A DNA stretch of 64,000 nucleotides from Streptomyces resistomycificus (GTDB lineage Bacteria; Actinomycetota; Actinomycetes; Streptomycetales; Streptomycetaceae): the NCBI RefSeq assembly GCF_001514265.1, contig NZ_KQ948991.1:252370-316369 (forward strand). The letters are read 5' to 3'. Position 1 is the stretch's first letter. Each line of letters opens with the position of its first letter. Both the position numbers and the translations under genes were made by a program. The notes beneath the pieces were generated by a model. It searched no databases and was not told where the DNA came from. It worked only from the letters and a program-made list of their open reading frames with translations. Of this stretch, positions 7,624 through 16,647 are shown piece by piece.

Positions 7624-8040
7624 CTACCCCGGACGCCGCACCCACGGCGCGAAGCGCTGCCCGGGGACCGCGTCGTCACGCCGGTACCTCAGGACCATCT
7701 CCTGCACGACCTCCAGGCGTTCCGCGGCGACGAGGCAGGAGACCGGCTCCCGGCCGCCCGCGTCCGCTTCGAAGGCGACCAGGACCGGCGGGTCCTCGCC
7801 GAGCCGGCGAGAGACCCGTACCAGTTCCTCGCTCGTCGGCTCGCGGAACACCGGATCGTGGAACGCCGTCGGGCACTGGACGTACACCGGATCGGCGAAG
7901 ACCAGCTCCAACCCGTGGTGGTAGGTGAGGTCCTGGCCCGCCGCCAGACGGAACTCACCGGCGTTCCAGGTGATGACGTCCCAGTCCCACCAGGCCCCCT
8001 CGGGGAGCCTGACGGGTGGGTACCGGCGTTCCGCGTCCAC
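7624..8040 (-). CDS. Conserved hypothetical protein downstream of a lipoprotein gene
   Basis: 138 aa, acidic, with no signal peptide or membrane segment. The start is GTG at 8040, 19 nt after the stop of the lipoprotein gene, with GGGAG upstream. It carries the distinctive strings YVQCPTAFHDPVFREPTSEE and LVAFEADAGGREPVSCLVAA and is Trp-rich near the N-terminus (WWDWDVITWN). No family or function is recognised. It is probably co-transcribed with the propeller lipoprotein. Confidence 0.65.
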   Translation of the reverse strand: MDAERRYPPVRLPEGAWWDWDVITWNAGEFRLAAGQDLTYHHGLELVFADPVYVQCPTAFHDPVFREPTSEELVRVSRRLGEDPPVLVAFEADAGGREPVSCLVAAERLEVVQEMVLRYRRDDAVPGQRFAPWVRRPG

Positions 8041-8059
8041 GCTCAGCTCAGCTCCCGGC

Positions 8060-9493
8060 TCAGGCCGGGGCGAACGCGAAGAAGCCGTCCCCTGTGCTCA
8101 GGTAGCCGTAGCCCGTGGCCGTCTCGACGAGGGGGACGGACTCCTCGGGGAGGTCCTTGGCCAGAACCTCGCGGGTGCGGGCGTCCACGGCCAGGGCGCC
8201 GTCGTCGGTCAGTCCGTACAGCACCGCACCGTCCCTCGTGAAGCGCAGCGGGTCGAGCGCCGTCTCGCCCTCCGCCTGGGTCCACAGCCGCTTGCCGTCG
8301 GCCACCTGCCAGAGCGCCGTACCGGAGTAGTTGACGTCGACCTCCTCCGCGTCCTTGGCGGCGACGCTGCCGTCGGGTGAGAAGAGGACCTCCTCACTGG
8401 CCTTGTACGACGCGGTCAGCTTGCCGCTCGCCAGGTCGTACCAGGCGTCGATCCAGGTGCCGGAGGCGATGTCGGACTGCCAGCCGACCAGCGCCTTTCC
8501 GTCGGTGACGCGCAGGACCCTCACCGCGCCGGACGCGGGCGCGCCCTCGTCGTCGAGCGCCACGCCGGGCGGCACCTGGGCGTCGCCGCTGGACCACACC
8601 TTCTTGCCGGTGGCGAGGTCGTTGAGGCTGACCAGCTCGGGGTCCGACTCGTAGTTGGTGGCGTTCTCGAAGCCCGCGTAGTACGTGTCCGCGATCAGCG
8701 GCGCGTGCGTCGCGAAGCCGTCGGCCATGCCCTGCTCCGGGCGGTACGTGCAGTCGGCCGCGGTGCCCGTGCAGGTGACCGTGCGGGCGGTGCCGCCGTC
8801 GACCGGGGTCAGGCGCAGGGTGTTGTCGACGGTCTCGACGCGGTAGCCGTCGAGGATCTGCCCCTCCTCGTAGCCCGAGACCTGCCCCAGCTTCGTGCCC
8901 TCGGCGTCGTACACGACCGCCGTCGAGCTCGTCTTCGCCTCGGTCAGGCCGTCGGACTCGGTGGTGGAGGCGGTGGCCACGACGATGGCCGGGGTGCCCC
9001 CGTGCCAGGTCGTCCGCTCGATCGAACCGGCGGTCACCTTAAGGGTCTTGTTCACCGCGCCGGTCTTGGCGTCCCGGAACTCCAGGGTGAGGGGCTCGGG
9101 TTCGTCGGTGTCGTAGGTGAACAGGGCCCGGGTGGGCTCGACGAGCGTGCTCGGGTCGTTGTCGCTGAGGTATTCGCCGTTCGCGCGCTTGGCGAACAGC
9201 AGGGTGCCGCCGAGGTCCAGCGCCCTGAAGTGGCCCTCGCCGGGCAGGCTCCAGGCGGCCTTCGGCGCGAACCCGGGCAGGGCGGGGCCGGTGTAGGCGG
9301 GGCCGCTCGGGGCGGCGGCCGGCGTGGCGTCGGCGGATCCGGAGGCCTTGGGGGCCTTCCCGGCGGTGTCGGCGTCGGCCCCGCCGCAGCCGGACAGCAG
9401 CGCGAGCGAGAGCACCACGGACAGCGTGAGGCCGGTGGTCGCGCGGGTGGGCGCGCCGAAAGTGCGCAGCCGTGTTCCGTTGGTGGACAGCAT
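8060..9493 (-). CDS. Secreted lipoprotein, predicted PQQ/WD-type beta-propeller
   Basis: 477 aa from the ATG at 9493, chosen because GGGGGAA lies six bases upstream. The lipobox LLSGC is near residue 35, preceded by a basic N-terminus and hydrophobic segment. A low-complexity Ala/Ser/Pro linker follows, then repeated blade-like units (for example LVSLNDLATGKKVWSSGD, LWQVADGKRLWTQAEGE, LYGLTDDGALAVDARTREVL), as in PQQ-binding-like propellers. It is predicted to be anchored on the outer face of the membrane, possibly as a scaffold or sensor domain. It heads a two-gene operon. Confidence 0.78.
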   Translation of the reverse strand: MLSTNGTRLRTFGAPTRATTGLTLSVVLSLALLSGCGGADADTAGKAPKASGSADATPAAAPSGPAYTGPALPGFAPKAAWSLPGEGHFRALDLGGTLLFAKRANGEYLSDNDPSTLVEPTRALFTYDTDEPEPLTLEFRDAKTGAVNKTLKVTAGSIERTTWHGGTPAIVVATASTTESDGLTEAKTSSTAVVYDAEGTKLGQVSGYEEGQILDGYRVETVDNTLRLTPVDGGTARTVTCTGTAADCTYRPEQGMADGFATHAPLIADTYYAGFENATNYESDPELVSLNDLATGKKVWSSGDAQVPPGVALDDEGAPASGAVRVLRVTDGKALVGWQSDIASGTWIDAWYDLASGKLTASYKASEEVLFSPDGSVAAKDAEEVDVNYSGTALWQVADGKRLWTQAEGETALDPLRFTRDGAVLYGLTDDGALAVDARTREVLAKDLPEESVPLVETATGYGYLSTGDGFFAFAPA

Positions 9494-9722
9494 GTACTTC
9501 CCCCGTGTTCGAGACATGACAGCCCGTGATCCTAGAGGAGTTTCGGATCTTGCCCGGTCCGCCATTCGAACTTTTCCGGCGAAGGCGACGCGAAGGGCCC
9601 CACCTCCACAGGATCTTCGCCTGCGCCCGGCCGCCCCCGCTTCATCGCGTTCGCAGGTGCGAAGGCGGCCTGGTGATCAGGAACACATCACCGGAGCGGG
9701 AGACCCCCGCCCGCGACACGCC

Positions 9723-10829
9723 CTACTTCAGACCGGCCGCCGCGCAGGCCGACTTGAAGTCGCCGGTGCAGATGTCGGACACCTTGTAGATGCCGTCCGC
9801 GACGACGGTCGTCTCGATGTTCTTCTTCGTCAGGGCCACCACGGGCACCAGCTGTGCCGGGATGTCCTTGTCGGTGGGGCTGTCCACCTTGTCGGAGGCG
9901 AGGGCGTCGAACTTGATGTCCCTGCCCTGGACCTTCGCCACGGCCATCTCGGCGGCGGCCTCGGCCTCCTGCGGGTACGGCTTGTAGACGCTCATGTACT
10001 GCTCGCCCGCGACGATCCGCTGCACGGCGGAGAGTTCCGCGTCCTGACCGGTGATCGGCGGCAGGTCTGTGACGCCCCCGGCCTCCAGGGCCTTGATGAT
10101 GCCGCCCGCCATGGCGTCGTTGGCGGAGTAGACGGCGGCGATGTTGCCCTTGCCGATCTTCTGGAGCGCGCCGGCCATGTTGGCCTGGGCGGCCTCCGGG
10201 CTCCAGCCCTCGGTGTCGAACGACTCGGCGATCGTCACCTTGCCCTCCAGCTCGGAGAGCGCACCCGCCTTGAACTGCCCGGCGTTCGGGTCGGTGGGCG
10301 AACCGTTCATCATGACGATCTTGTCCGAGGTGTCGGCGTTCTCCCCCAGCGCCTCGATGATCGAGCGGCCCTGGACCTCGCCGACCAGCTCGTTGTCGAA
10401 GGAGACGTAGGCGTCGATCGGGCCCTCGGCCAGACGGTCGTAGGCGATGACCGGGATGCCCGCGTCCTTCGCCTTCGTCACCGTCTGAGCGATGGCGTGC
10501 GAGTCGACGGCGTCCAGCAGGATGACGTCGACCTGCTCGTCGATCATCTGCTCCATCTGGGCGGCCTGCTTCTTCGCGTCGGCCTCGGCGTTGGCGTACA
10601 CGGTCTTGCCCTGCTTGTTGGTGAGGGAGGCGACCTTCTCCTTGATGATCGGGTAGTCGAACTCCTCGTAGCGCGTGTTCGTCTTCTCCGGCATCAGCAC
10701 GCCGACCGTGATGTCGTTCCCCTTGGTCGGGCTCGCCTCGCCGGCGTCCCCGGTCACCCCCAGCGCGCCGCAGGCGGCCAGCGAGAGGGTCATCGTGGAC
10801 GCGGCCACGGATATGGCGATACGACGCAT
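9723..10829 (-). CDS. Sugar ABC transporter substrate-binding lipoprotein (XylF/RbsB family)
   Basis: 368 aa. The start is at 10829 (MRRIAISVAAS), with lipobox LAAC near residue 20. The periplasmic-binding-protein type I fold is recognisable: DITVGVLMPEKTNTRYEEFD, VDVILLDAVDS, GIPVIAYDRL, YVSFDN, AVYSANDAMAGG and LPPITGQDAE are typical of D-xylose/multiple-sugar binding proteins. It should capture a pentose or related sugar outside the cell. No ATPase or permease gene is adjacent on either side, so it must work with a transporter encoded elsewhere or act as a sensor. The 5' region faces the divergent FnIII genes. Confidence 0.85.
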   Translation of the reverse strand: MRRIAISVAASTMTLSLAACGALGVTGDAGEASPTKGNDITVGVLMPEKTNTRYEEFDYPIIKEKVASLTNKQGKTVYANAEADAKKQAAQMEQMIDEQVDVILLDAVDSHAIAQTVTKAKDAGIPVIAYDRLAEGPIDAYVSFDNELVGEVQGRSIIEALGENADTSDKIVMMNGSPTDPNAGQFKAGALSELEGKVTIAESFDTEGWSPEAAQANMAGALQKIGKGNIAAVYSANDAMAGGIIKALEAGGVTDLPPITGQDAELSAVQRIVAGEQYMSVYKPYPQEAEAAAEMAVAKVQGRDIKFDALASDKVDSPTDKDIPAQLVPVVALTKKNIETTVVADGIYKVSDICTGDFKSACAAAGLK

Positions 10830-11123
10830 TGGGGAGCTCACTTCTGGTGCCTTCCGGACGCGGGCGCAGCATTGCGGCCCATGTGACTGAAAAGCCAACG
10901 CGCCGCCCTCCCCCAGCGTCAAGCGGAACTACTTAACGAGATGGCAACACCACGCTCCGCTTTGCATGTGAAGACACCGCGAAACCGTCTTCAAGCGCCC
11001 TTTACGGTCCCTCCATTCAAAGGTGACCAACAGCAGGCGAGAAACCGTACAACCAACTCGTTTACTCACGAGTCGTGATCACAGCGGCTGCCTCTGCCGC
11101 TCCGATCCCGACCAGAGGACCGA
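10830..11123. promoter_or_regulatory. Divergent promoter region with a perfect 13-bp palindrome
   Basis: The 294 bp between the sugar-binding gene and the first FnIII gene are relatively A+T-rich. The palindrome TCACGA-G-TCGTGA lies at 11066-11078, about 45 bp before the FnIII start. It is a candidate operator; no regulator gene is next to it. Confidence 0.4.
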
Positions 11124-13157
11124 ATGAACTCAGCCAGACGCACGACCACGGCGGCCGCGTCCGTCGTCGTGCTCGCCACCACGGGCGGCCTGCTCACCGC
11201 GCTCGCCGCGCCCGCGTCCGCCGCCATGACCTGCGCCTCGCCGGTCTTCAAGCGGCAGTTCTTCGCGAACACCACCTTCTCCGGGACGCCGAAGAAGACC
11301 GACTGCGACAGCGCCATCGACCAGAACTGGGGCACCGGAGCCCCCGCCTCCGGCCTCCCCTCGAACAACTTCGGCGTCCGCTGGACCGTCACCCGCGACT
11401 TCGGCTCCGGCGGCCCCTTCGCACTGCCCGTCGCCACCCAGGACGGCATCCGCGTCTACCTCGACGACGTCCGCAAGGTCGACCTCTGGAAGAACGTGTC
11501 GAGCACGGTCAAGAAGACCGTCAACATCACCATCCCCTCCGGCAGACACACCCTGCGCATCGACCACGTCAACTGGACCGGCACCGCCAACGTCAAGTTC
11601 GACTACACCCCGCGCACCTCCGCCACCGTCGACACGGTCAAACCCCTCGCCCCCACCGGGACCGCCGTCACCTACGACCAGGCCACCGGCAAAGCCAAGG
11701 TCACCTGGTCCAGGAACAAGGAGATGGACCTCGCCGGCTACCGCCTCTACCGACGGCTGAAGGGCACCGAGGACTACCGCAGGGTCAGCGGTGGCGACCC
11801 GGTCACCGGCACCTCGTTCACCGAGACGCTCGCGCCGACCGGCGCCGCGTACTACTACGAGGTCAGGGCCGTCGACAAGGCCGGCAACGAGTCGGCGGGC
11901 GGCACCGACGTGCCCGTCACCACCGTCGACAGGACCGCTCCGCTGACGCCGGTGGTGACGGCGACCGACGCCCCCGTCCTCGGGGTCGAGCTGGACTGGC
12001 AGGACGACACCTGGGACGTGGACTACGACGTCTACCGTGCCGCGTCCGCCTCCGGGCCGTTCGAGAAGCTCGGCGTCTCCCACGGGTCGAGCCGCACCGA
12101 CGAGACCGCGCCCTACGGGGAGACCTCGTACTACAAGGTCGTCGCCAGGGACGCCGCCGGCAACACGGCCGCGGCGCGGGTCGTCTCCCTCGCCCGGCCG
12201 CTGTTCGTGCCCGTCGTCGACTCCACGGGCACGAACGCCGAGCAGACCGGCATCACCCTGGGCTGGACCGCCTCCAAGGCCGCGCCCACCCAGTACCGGG
12301 CCTACCGCTGGGACCCGTCCGACCCGAACGCCGTGCCGGTGCGGGTCACCTGCGAGACGTACCGGACGGGCAACGAGGCGGACTACTACCCGCAGTACGG
12401 CTGCACCGACTACTCCGCCGAGGCGAGCACGGCCTACGCCTACCACGTCACCAGCGTCGACGGCGCGGGCCGCGAGTCGGCGCCCTCGGCCACGGTCCAC
12501 GCGGGCCTGCGGGACACCATCGCGCCGCCCACCGTGACGGGCCTGACCCACACCGCCACGGAGTACGGCACGGTCCTGGAGTGGGACGAGAGCCCGGCCC
12601 CGGACATCGCCGCGTACATCGTGCGGCGCGCCTCCGACGGCCGCGACCAGGCCACCCACGAGTGGCTCGCCACCCTCCCTGCCGGGACGACCCGCTTCAC
12701 CGACGTGCAGGTGCCCGACGACGAGAACTGGATCTACTTCGTCGACGCGGTGGACAAGCGGAACAACTCCCTCTACACGACGTCGGGCAACCCGCTCGCC
12801 GACGTCGCCAACGTGAGCGTCAACGAGTTCGAGCTCACGCCGCCGCAGTCGCCGCCGCAGACCTCGCCCTGGTCCCTGTCCGCCGCGGCTGACGAGTCGG
12901 GCCACGCGGCGCTGTCGTGGAACTGCCACGGCACCGGCTGCGCCGCCACCGGCTTCCACGTCTACCGCTGGGACCGCGCCGCCGGGGAGTACGTCCGCCT
13001 GACCGACGTGCCCCTGGCCGCCGACGTCCACGGCCACACCGACCTCACCACCCCGACGGCCACGACCAGTCACTACGTCATCTCGGCCGTCGCCGCGGAC
13101 GGTTCGGAGTCCTTCTCCGGCCTCGCCGCCGTGGTGGTTCCGCCGAGCGGAGCATGA
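11124..13157 (+). CDS. Secreted fibronectin type III repeat protein, copy 1
   Basis: 677 aa with a Sec signal peptide (residues 1-33, ends APASAA). The N-terminal domain (about 35-170: FKRQFFANTTFSG, GVRWTVTRDFGSGG, GIRVYLDDVRKVDLW) looks like a PA14-type beta-sandwich. It is followed by at least five FnIII-like modules with repeated YxVxRxxxxDG and YYxVxAVDxAGNES motifs. Such proteins usually bind polysaccharide or cell-surface partners. No catalytic domain is visible. Its stop overlaps the start of copy 2 (ATGA), and the first ~215 codons are almost identical to copy 2. Confidence 0.82.
   Translation: MNSARRTTTAAASVVVLATTGGLLTALAAPASAAMTCASPVFKRQFFANTTFSGTPKKTDCDSAIDQNWGTGAPASGLPSNNFGVRWTVTRDFGSGGPFALPVATQDGIRVYLDDVRKVDLWKNVSSTVKKTVNITIPSGRHTLRIDHVNWTGTANVKFDYTPRTSATVDTVKPLAPTGTAVTYDQATGKAKVTWSRNKEMDLAGYRLYRRLKGTEDYRRVSGGDPVTGTSFTETLAPTGAAYYYEVRAVDKAGNESAGGTDVPVTTVDRTAPLTPVVTATDAPVLGVELDWQDDTWDVDYDVYRAASASGPFEKLGVSHGSSRTDETAPYGETSYYKVVARDAAGNTAAARVVSLARPLFVPVVDSTGTNAEQTGITLGWTASKAAPTQYRAYRWDPSDPNAVPVRVTCETYRTGNEADYYPQYGCTDYSAEASTAYAYHVTSVDGAGRESAPSATVHAGLRDTIAPPTVTGLTHTATEYGTVLEWDESPAPDIAAYIVRRASDGRDQATHEWLATLPAGTTRFTDVQVPDDENWIYFVDAVDKRNNSLYTTSGNPLADVANVSVNEFELTPPQSPPQTSPWSLSAAADESGHAALSWNCHGTGCAATGFHVYRWDRAAGEYVRLTDVPLAADVHGHTDLTTPTATTSHYVISAVAADGSESFSGLAAVVVPPSGA
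11171..11769 (+). repeat. Direct repeat, unit A (about 0.6 kb, offset 2030 bp from unit B)
   Basis: From the signal-peptide region to the end of the first FnIII module, the two tandem genes are nearly identical at the nucleotide level. Only scattered substitutions are visible, and similarity stops abruptly at AGGGCACCG. Confidence 0.9.
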
Positions 13158-14878
13158 GCATGAAGAACCTGGCCCCGCGCGCCACGGCACCGCTGGTGGT
13201 CCTCGCGACCACGGGCGGCCTGCTCACCGCGCTCGCCGCGCCCGCGACCGCCGCCACGACCTGCGCCTCGCCGGTCTTCAAGCGGCAGTTCTTCACAAAC
13301 ACCACCTTCTCCGGGACGCCGAAGAAGACCGACTGCGACAGCGCCATCGACCAGAACTGGGGCACCGGAGCCCCCGCCTCCGGCCTCCCCTCGAACAACT
13401 TCGGCGTCCGCTGGACCGTCACCCGCGACTTCGGCTCCGGCGGCCCCTTCGCCCTGCCCGTCGCCACCCAGGACGGCATCCGCGTCTACCTCGACGACGT
13501 CCGCAAGGTCGACCTCTGGAAGAACGTGTCGAGCACGGTCACAAAGACCGTCAACATCACCATCCCCTCCGGCAGACACACCCTGCGCATCGACCACGTC
13601 AACTGGACCGGCACCGCCAACGTCAAGTTCGACTACACCCCGCGCACCTCCGCCACCGTCGACACGGTCAAACCCCTCGCCCCCACCGGGACCGCCGTCA
13701 CCTACGACCAGGCCACCGGCAAAGCCAAAGTCACCTGGTCCAGGAACAAGGAGATGGACCTCGCCGGCTACCGCCTCTACCGACGGCTGAAGGGCACCGC
13801 GTTCGGCACCACGCCGCTCGCGACGACCACCTCGACGTCGTACACCGACTCCACTCTCCCGGTGACCGGCGACACCTACTACTACGAGGTCCGCGCCTAC
13901 GACAAGGCCGGCAACGAGTCGGCGGGCAGCGCCGACCAGCCCGCCGCCACCGCCGACAAGACCGCGCCCGCGGTGCCCGCCGGACTGAGCACGGCCTCCG
14001 AGGAGAACGGGCTGTGGGTGGGCTGGTCAGCGGTCCCGGGAGCCGCGTCGTACCGCGTGTACCGGGCGACGACCGCGGCGGGAACGTACACCCGGGTCGG
14101 GAGCACGACGGACCAGGTGTCCTACGTCGACACCACGGCCGCCGAGGGCAGCACCTACTACTACCGGGTGACCGCCCTCGACGCGGCCGGCAACGAGTCC
14201 GCGCGGTCGGCGGCGGTCAGCGGCAAGCGCCGGGACCTGACCCCTCCGTCGGCCGTGACCGGCGTGACGGTCACACCGACCTCGTACGGGTTCCATCTGA
14301 CCTGGGACGCCAACCCGACGCCGGACCTGGCACGTTACGTGGTGCGCCGCGGCGAGCTGATCGGGGACGAGGAGGAGCGGATGTGCTCCCTCTACCCCGG
14401 CTACCACGTGGACGCCGAGACCACCTCGTACGCCTACGCCACCGTCCCGGACGGCGAGGAGTCCTGCTTCGTCGTCGATGCCGTCGACGACGACTGGAAC
14501 TCCAGCTTCCAGTCGACCGGCGAGGCCCAGATCGTCGTCGCGACCGAGCTCGACATGACGCCGAGCACGCCGACACCGGAGGGGTCGCCGCTCAGTCTGG
14601 AGGCCACCGGCGCCGAGGGCGACGAGGGCAACCTGCTGGAGTGGCGCGGACTCGACGAGTCGGCGCCCGAGCAGGCGGGCGGGTACCGCGTCTACCGCTG
14701 GAACCCGGCCACCTCGGCCTACGAGAAGGTCGCCGACGCCGACTCCGGCGCGTTCCAGTACTTCGACACCGGTGCCGCGCGCGGCACCACGTCGTACTAC
14801 TGGGTCACGGCCGTCGCCGCGGACGGTACCGAGAGCCTGCCGGCGGGTGACTCGGCGGTCACCGTACCGGCGACGTGA
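13154..14878 (+). CDS. Secreted fibronectin type III repeat protein, copy 2
   Basis: 574 aa from ATG at 13154, which overlaps the previous stop; a second ATG at 13160 is possible. It has a signal peptide, the same PA14-like domain and first FnIII module as copy 1, then divergent FnIII modules and a shorter C-terminus. The shared 5' block is almost identical in DNA while the 3' parts differ strongly. This fits recent duplication or gene conversion of the N-terminal half. Co-translation with copy 1 is likely. Confidence 0.82.
   Translation: MSMKNLAPRATAPLVVLATTGGLLTALAAPATAATTCASPVFKRQFFTNTTFSGTPKKTDCDSAIDQNWGTGAPASGLPSNNFGVRWTVTRDFGSGGPFALPVATQDGIRVYLDDVRKVDLWKNVSSTVTKTVNITIPSGRHTLRIDHVNWTGTANVKFDYTPRTSATVDTVKPLAPTGTAVTYDQATGKAKVTWSRNKEMDLAGYRLYRRLKGTAFGTTPLATTTSTSYTDSTLPVTGDTYYYEVRAYDKAGNESAGSADQPAATADKTAPAVPAGLSTASEENGLWVGWSAVPGAASYRVYRATTAAGTYTRVGSTTDQVSYVDTTAAEGSTYYYRVTALDAAGNESARSAAVSGKRRDLTPPSAVTGVTVTPTSYGFHLTWDANPTPDLARYVVRRGELIGDEEERMCSLYPGYHVDAETTSYAYATVPDGEESCFVVDAVDDDWNSSFQSTGEAQIVVATELDMTPSTPTPEGSPLSLEATGAEGDEGNLLEWRGLDESAPEQAGGYRVYRWNPATSAYEKVADADSGAFQYFDTGAARGTTSYYWVTAVAADGTESLPAGDSAVTVPAT
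13201..13799 (+). repeat. Direct repeat, unit B (partner of 11171-11769)
   Basis: Same block at a constant offset of 2030 bp. Visible differences include GCGAAC versus ACAAAC, AAGAAG versus ACAAAG and GCACTG versus GCCCTG. Confidence 0.9.
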
Positions 14879-14893
14879 CCCGAACACGCGGAA

Positions 14894-14928
14894 GGGGCCC
14901 GGAGGTTCACCACGAACCTCCGGGCCCC
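14894..14928. terminator. Bidirectional intrinsic terminator between FnIII copy 2 and hspR
   Basis: Perfect 15-bp stem (14894-14908 with 14914-14928) and a 5-nt loop, placed between two convergent genes. Confidence 0.85.
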
Positions 14929-14956
14929 TCGCGTACGGGCGTGGGCGGCGCCGCCG

Positions 14957-15418
14957 TCAGTCCGACGGCTGGCGTCCCTTCGGGCGCCACACCACCAGCG
15001 CGCTGGTCTGCTGCACCTCCTGGTACGGGACCAGGTCGCGGCGGTACGACGCGTGGACCGCGGCCTCGCGCTGCTGCATCGCGGCCGCCGCGCCGTCCAG
15101 GGCGGCCTGCATCTCCACCATCCGGGACTGCAGCGCGGCGACCTGGTTCTCCAGCTCGATGATGCGCTTGATGCCGGCCAGGTTGATGCCCTCGTCCTGC
15201 GACAACTGCTGGACGGTGCGCAGCAGTTCGATGTCGCGTGCCGAGTAGCGGCGGCCCCGGCCGGGGGTGCGGTCCGGGGAGACCAGGCCCAGGCGGTCGT
15301 ACTGGCGGAGGGTCTGGGGGTGCAGGCCGGACAGCTGGGCCGCCACCGAGATGACGTAGACCGGGGTCTCCTCGGTCAGCTCATACGGGTTGCGTCGACG
15401 ACCGTCCATCTGACTCAT
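14957..15418 (-). CDS. hspR: HspR, MerR-family heat-shock repressor
   Basis: 153 aa. The N-terminal MerR-type winged helix is clear (VYVISVAAQLSGLHPQTLRQ, YDRLGLVSPDRTPGRGRRYS), followed by a coiled coil (IKRIIELENQVAALQSRMVE). HspR binds HAIR inverted repeats and represses the dnaK operon, with DnaK as co-repressor. It is the last gene of dnaK-grpE-dnaJ-hspR, and its ATG overlaps the dnaJ stop (ATGA). Two HAIR sites lie upstream of dnaK, so the loop is complete within the window. Confidence 0.95.
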   Translation of the reverse strand: MSQMDGRRRNPYELTEETPVYVISVAAQLSGLHPQTLRQYDRLGLVSPDRTPGRGRRYSARDIELLRTVQQLSQDEGINLAGIKRIIELENQVAALQSRMVEMQAALDGAAAAMQQREAAVHASYRRDLVPYQEVQQTSALVVWRPKGRQPSD

Positions 15419-16602
15419 GCTCCCTTCGCGGCCTGGAACAGCTCCGCCCGCGGGTCCTCACCCGCGGTTGCCTCGCGATACGCCTCGAGCGCGTCACGAG
15501 CATTCCCCGTCACGTCCTTCGGAACACTCACCTCCACGGTGACCAACAGGTCGCCGCGGGTGCCGTCCTTACGCACCGCGCCCTTGCCGCGGGCGCGCAT
15601 GGTGCGGCCGTTGGGAGTGCCCTCGGGCAGTTTGAGCGTGACCGGCGGGCCGCCCAGGGTGGGGACCCTGACCTCGCCGCCGAGCGCCGCCTCCACGAAC
15701 GTCACCGGGACGGTCACCGTGAGGTTGTCGCCCTTGCGGCCGAAGACCGGGTGGGCGTCCACGTGCACGGTGACGTACAGGTCGCCCGCGGGGCCGCCGC
15801 GCTCGCCCGGCGCGCCCTTGCCGCGCAGCCGGATCCGCTGGCTGTCGGTGACCCCCGCGGGGATGCGGACCTGCATCGTGCGGGACGACTTGGCCCGGCC
15901 GCTGCCCTTGCACTCCAGGCAGGGGTGCTCGGCCATCAGACCGCGGCCCTTGCAGTCCGGGCAGGGGTCGGTCAGCGAGAAGCCGCCGCCGGAGCCGCGC
16001 GCCACCTGGCCGGTGCCGACACAGGTCGGGCACACCCGCGGGGTGCCGTTCTTGTCGCCGGTGCCCGAACAGGCCTTGCACGGGGACTGGGAGGACATCC
16101 GCAGCGGTACGGTCGCGCCCTCGATCGCCTCGGTGAAGCTGAGGGTGACCTCGGAGTCGATGTCCTGGCCGCGCCGGGGCTGCGTACGCGTGCCCGTGCC
16201 GGCGCCGCCGCGGTTGAACAGGCCCCCGAAGACGTCACCGATTCCGCCGCCGAAGCCGCCGGCGCCCCCGCCGGCGCCGCCCTGGGCGCCGCCTCCGAAG
16301 AGGTCGCCCAGGTCGAAGTTGAAGGACCCGCCGCCCGCGCCGGGCCCCGGGCGGAAGCCGCCGTTGCCGAACAGGGTGCGGGCCTCGTCGTACTCCTTGC
16401 GCTTCTTGGGGTCGCCGAGGACGTCGTTCGCCTCGGAGATCTCCTTGAAGCGCTCCTCGGCCTTGACGTTGCCCTTGTTGGCGTCCGGGTGGAACTCGCG
16501 GGCGAGCTTCCGGTACGCCTTCTTGATCTCGGCCTCGGTGGCGTCCTTGGGGACGCCGAGAACCTTGTAGTAGTCCTTCTCGATGAAGTCCTTGGTGCTC
16601 AT
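15415..16602 (-). CDS. dnaJ: Chaperone DnaJ
   Basis: 395 aa. The J domain at the N-terminus carries HPD (REFHPDANKGN). A Gly/Phe-rich linker and four zinc-finger motifs follow (CSGTGDKNG, CPTCVGTG, CPDCKGRG, CLECKGSG), then the C-terminal substrate-binding region with GDLYVTVHV. It stimulates DnaK ATPase activity and delivers unfolded proteins. It is in the heat-shock operon, 45 bp after grpE, with GAGGAGGGG upstream. Confidence 0.96.
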   Translation of the reverse strand: MSTKDFIEKDYYKVLGVPKDATEAEIKKAYRKLAREFHPDANKGNVKAEERFKEISEANDVLGDPKKRKEYDEARTLFGNGGFRPGPGAGGGSFNFDLGDLFGGGAQGGAGGGAGGFGGGIGDVFGGLFNRGGAGTGTRTQPRRGQDIDSEVTLSFTEAIEGATVPLRMSSQSPCKACSGTGDKNGTPRVCPTCVGTGQVARGSGGGFSLTDPCPDCKGRGLMAEHPCLECKGSGRAKSSRTMQVRIPAGVTDSQRIRLRGKGAPGERGGPAGDLYVTVHVDAHPVFGRKGDNLTVTVPVTFVEAALGGEVRVPTLGGPPVTLKLPEGTPNGRTMRARGKGAVRKDGTRGDLLVTVEVSVPKDVTGNARDALEAYREATAGEDPRAELFQAAKGA

Positions 16603-16647
16603 CCTCGACGCCCCTCCTCTCTCGTCGTCACAACGATCGGTTCAAGC

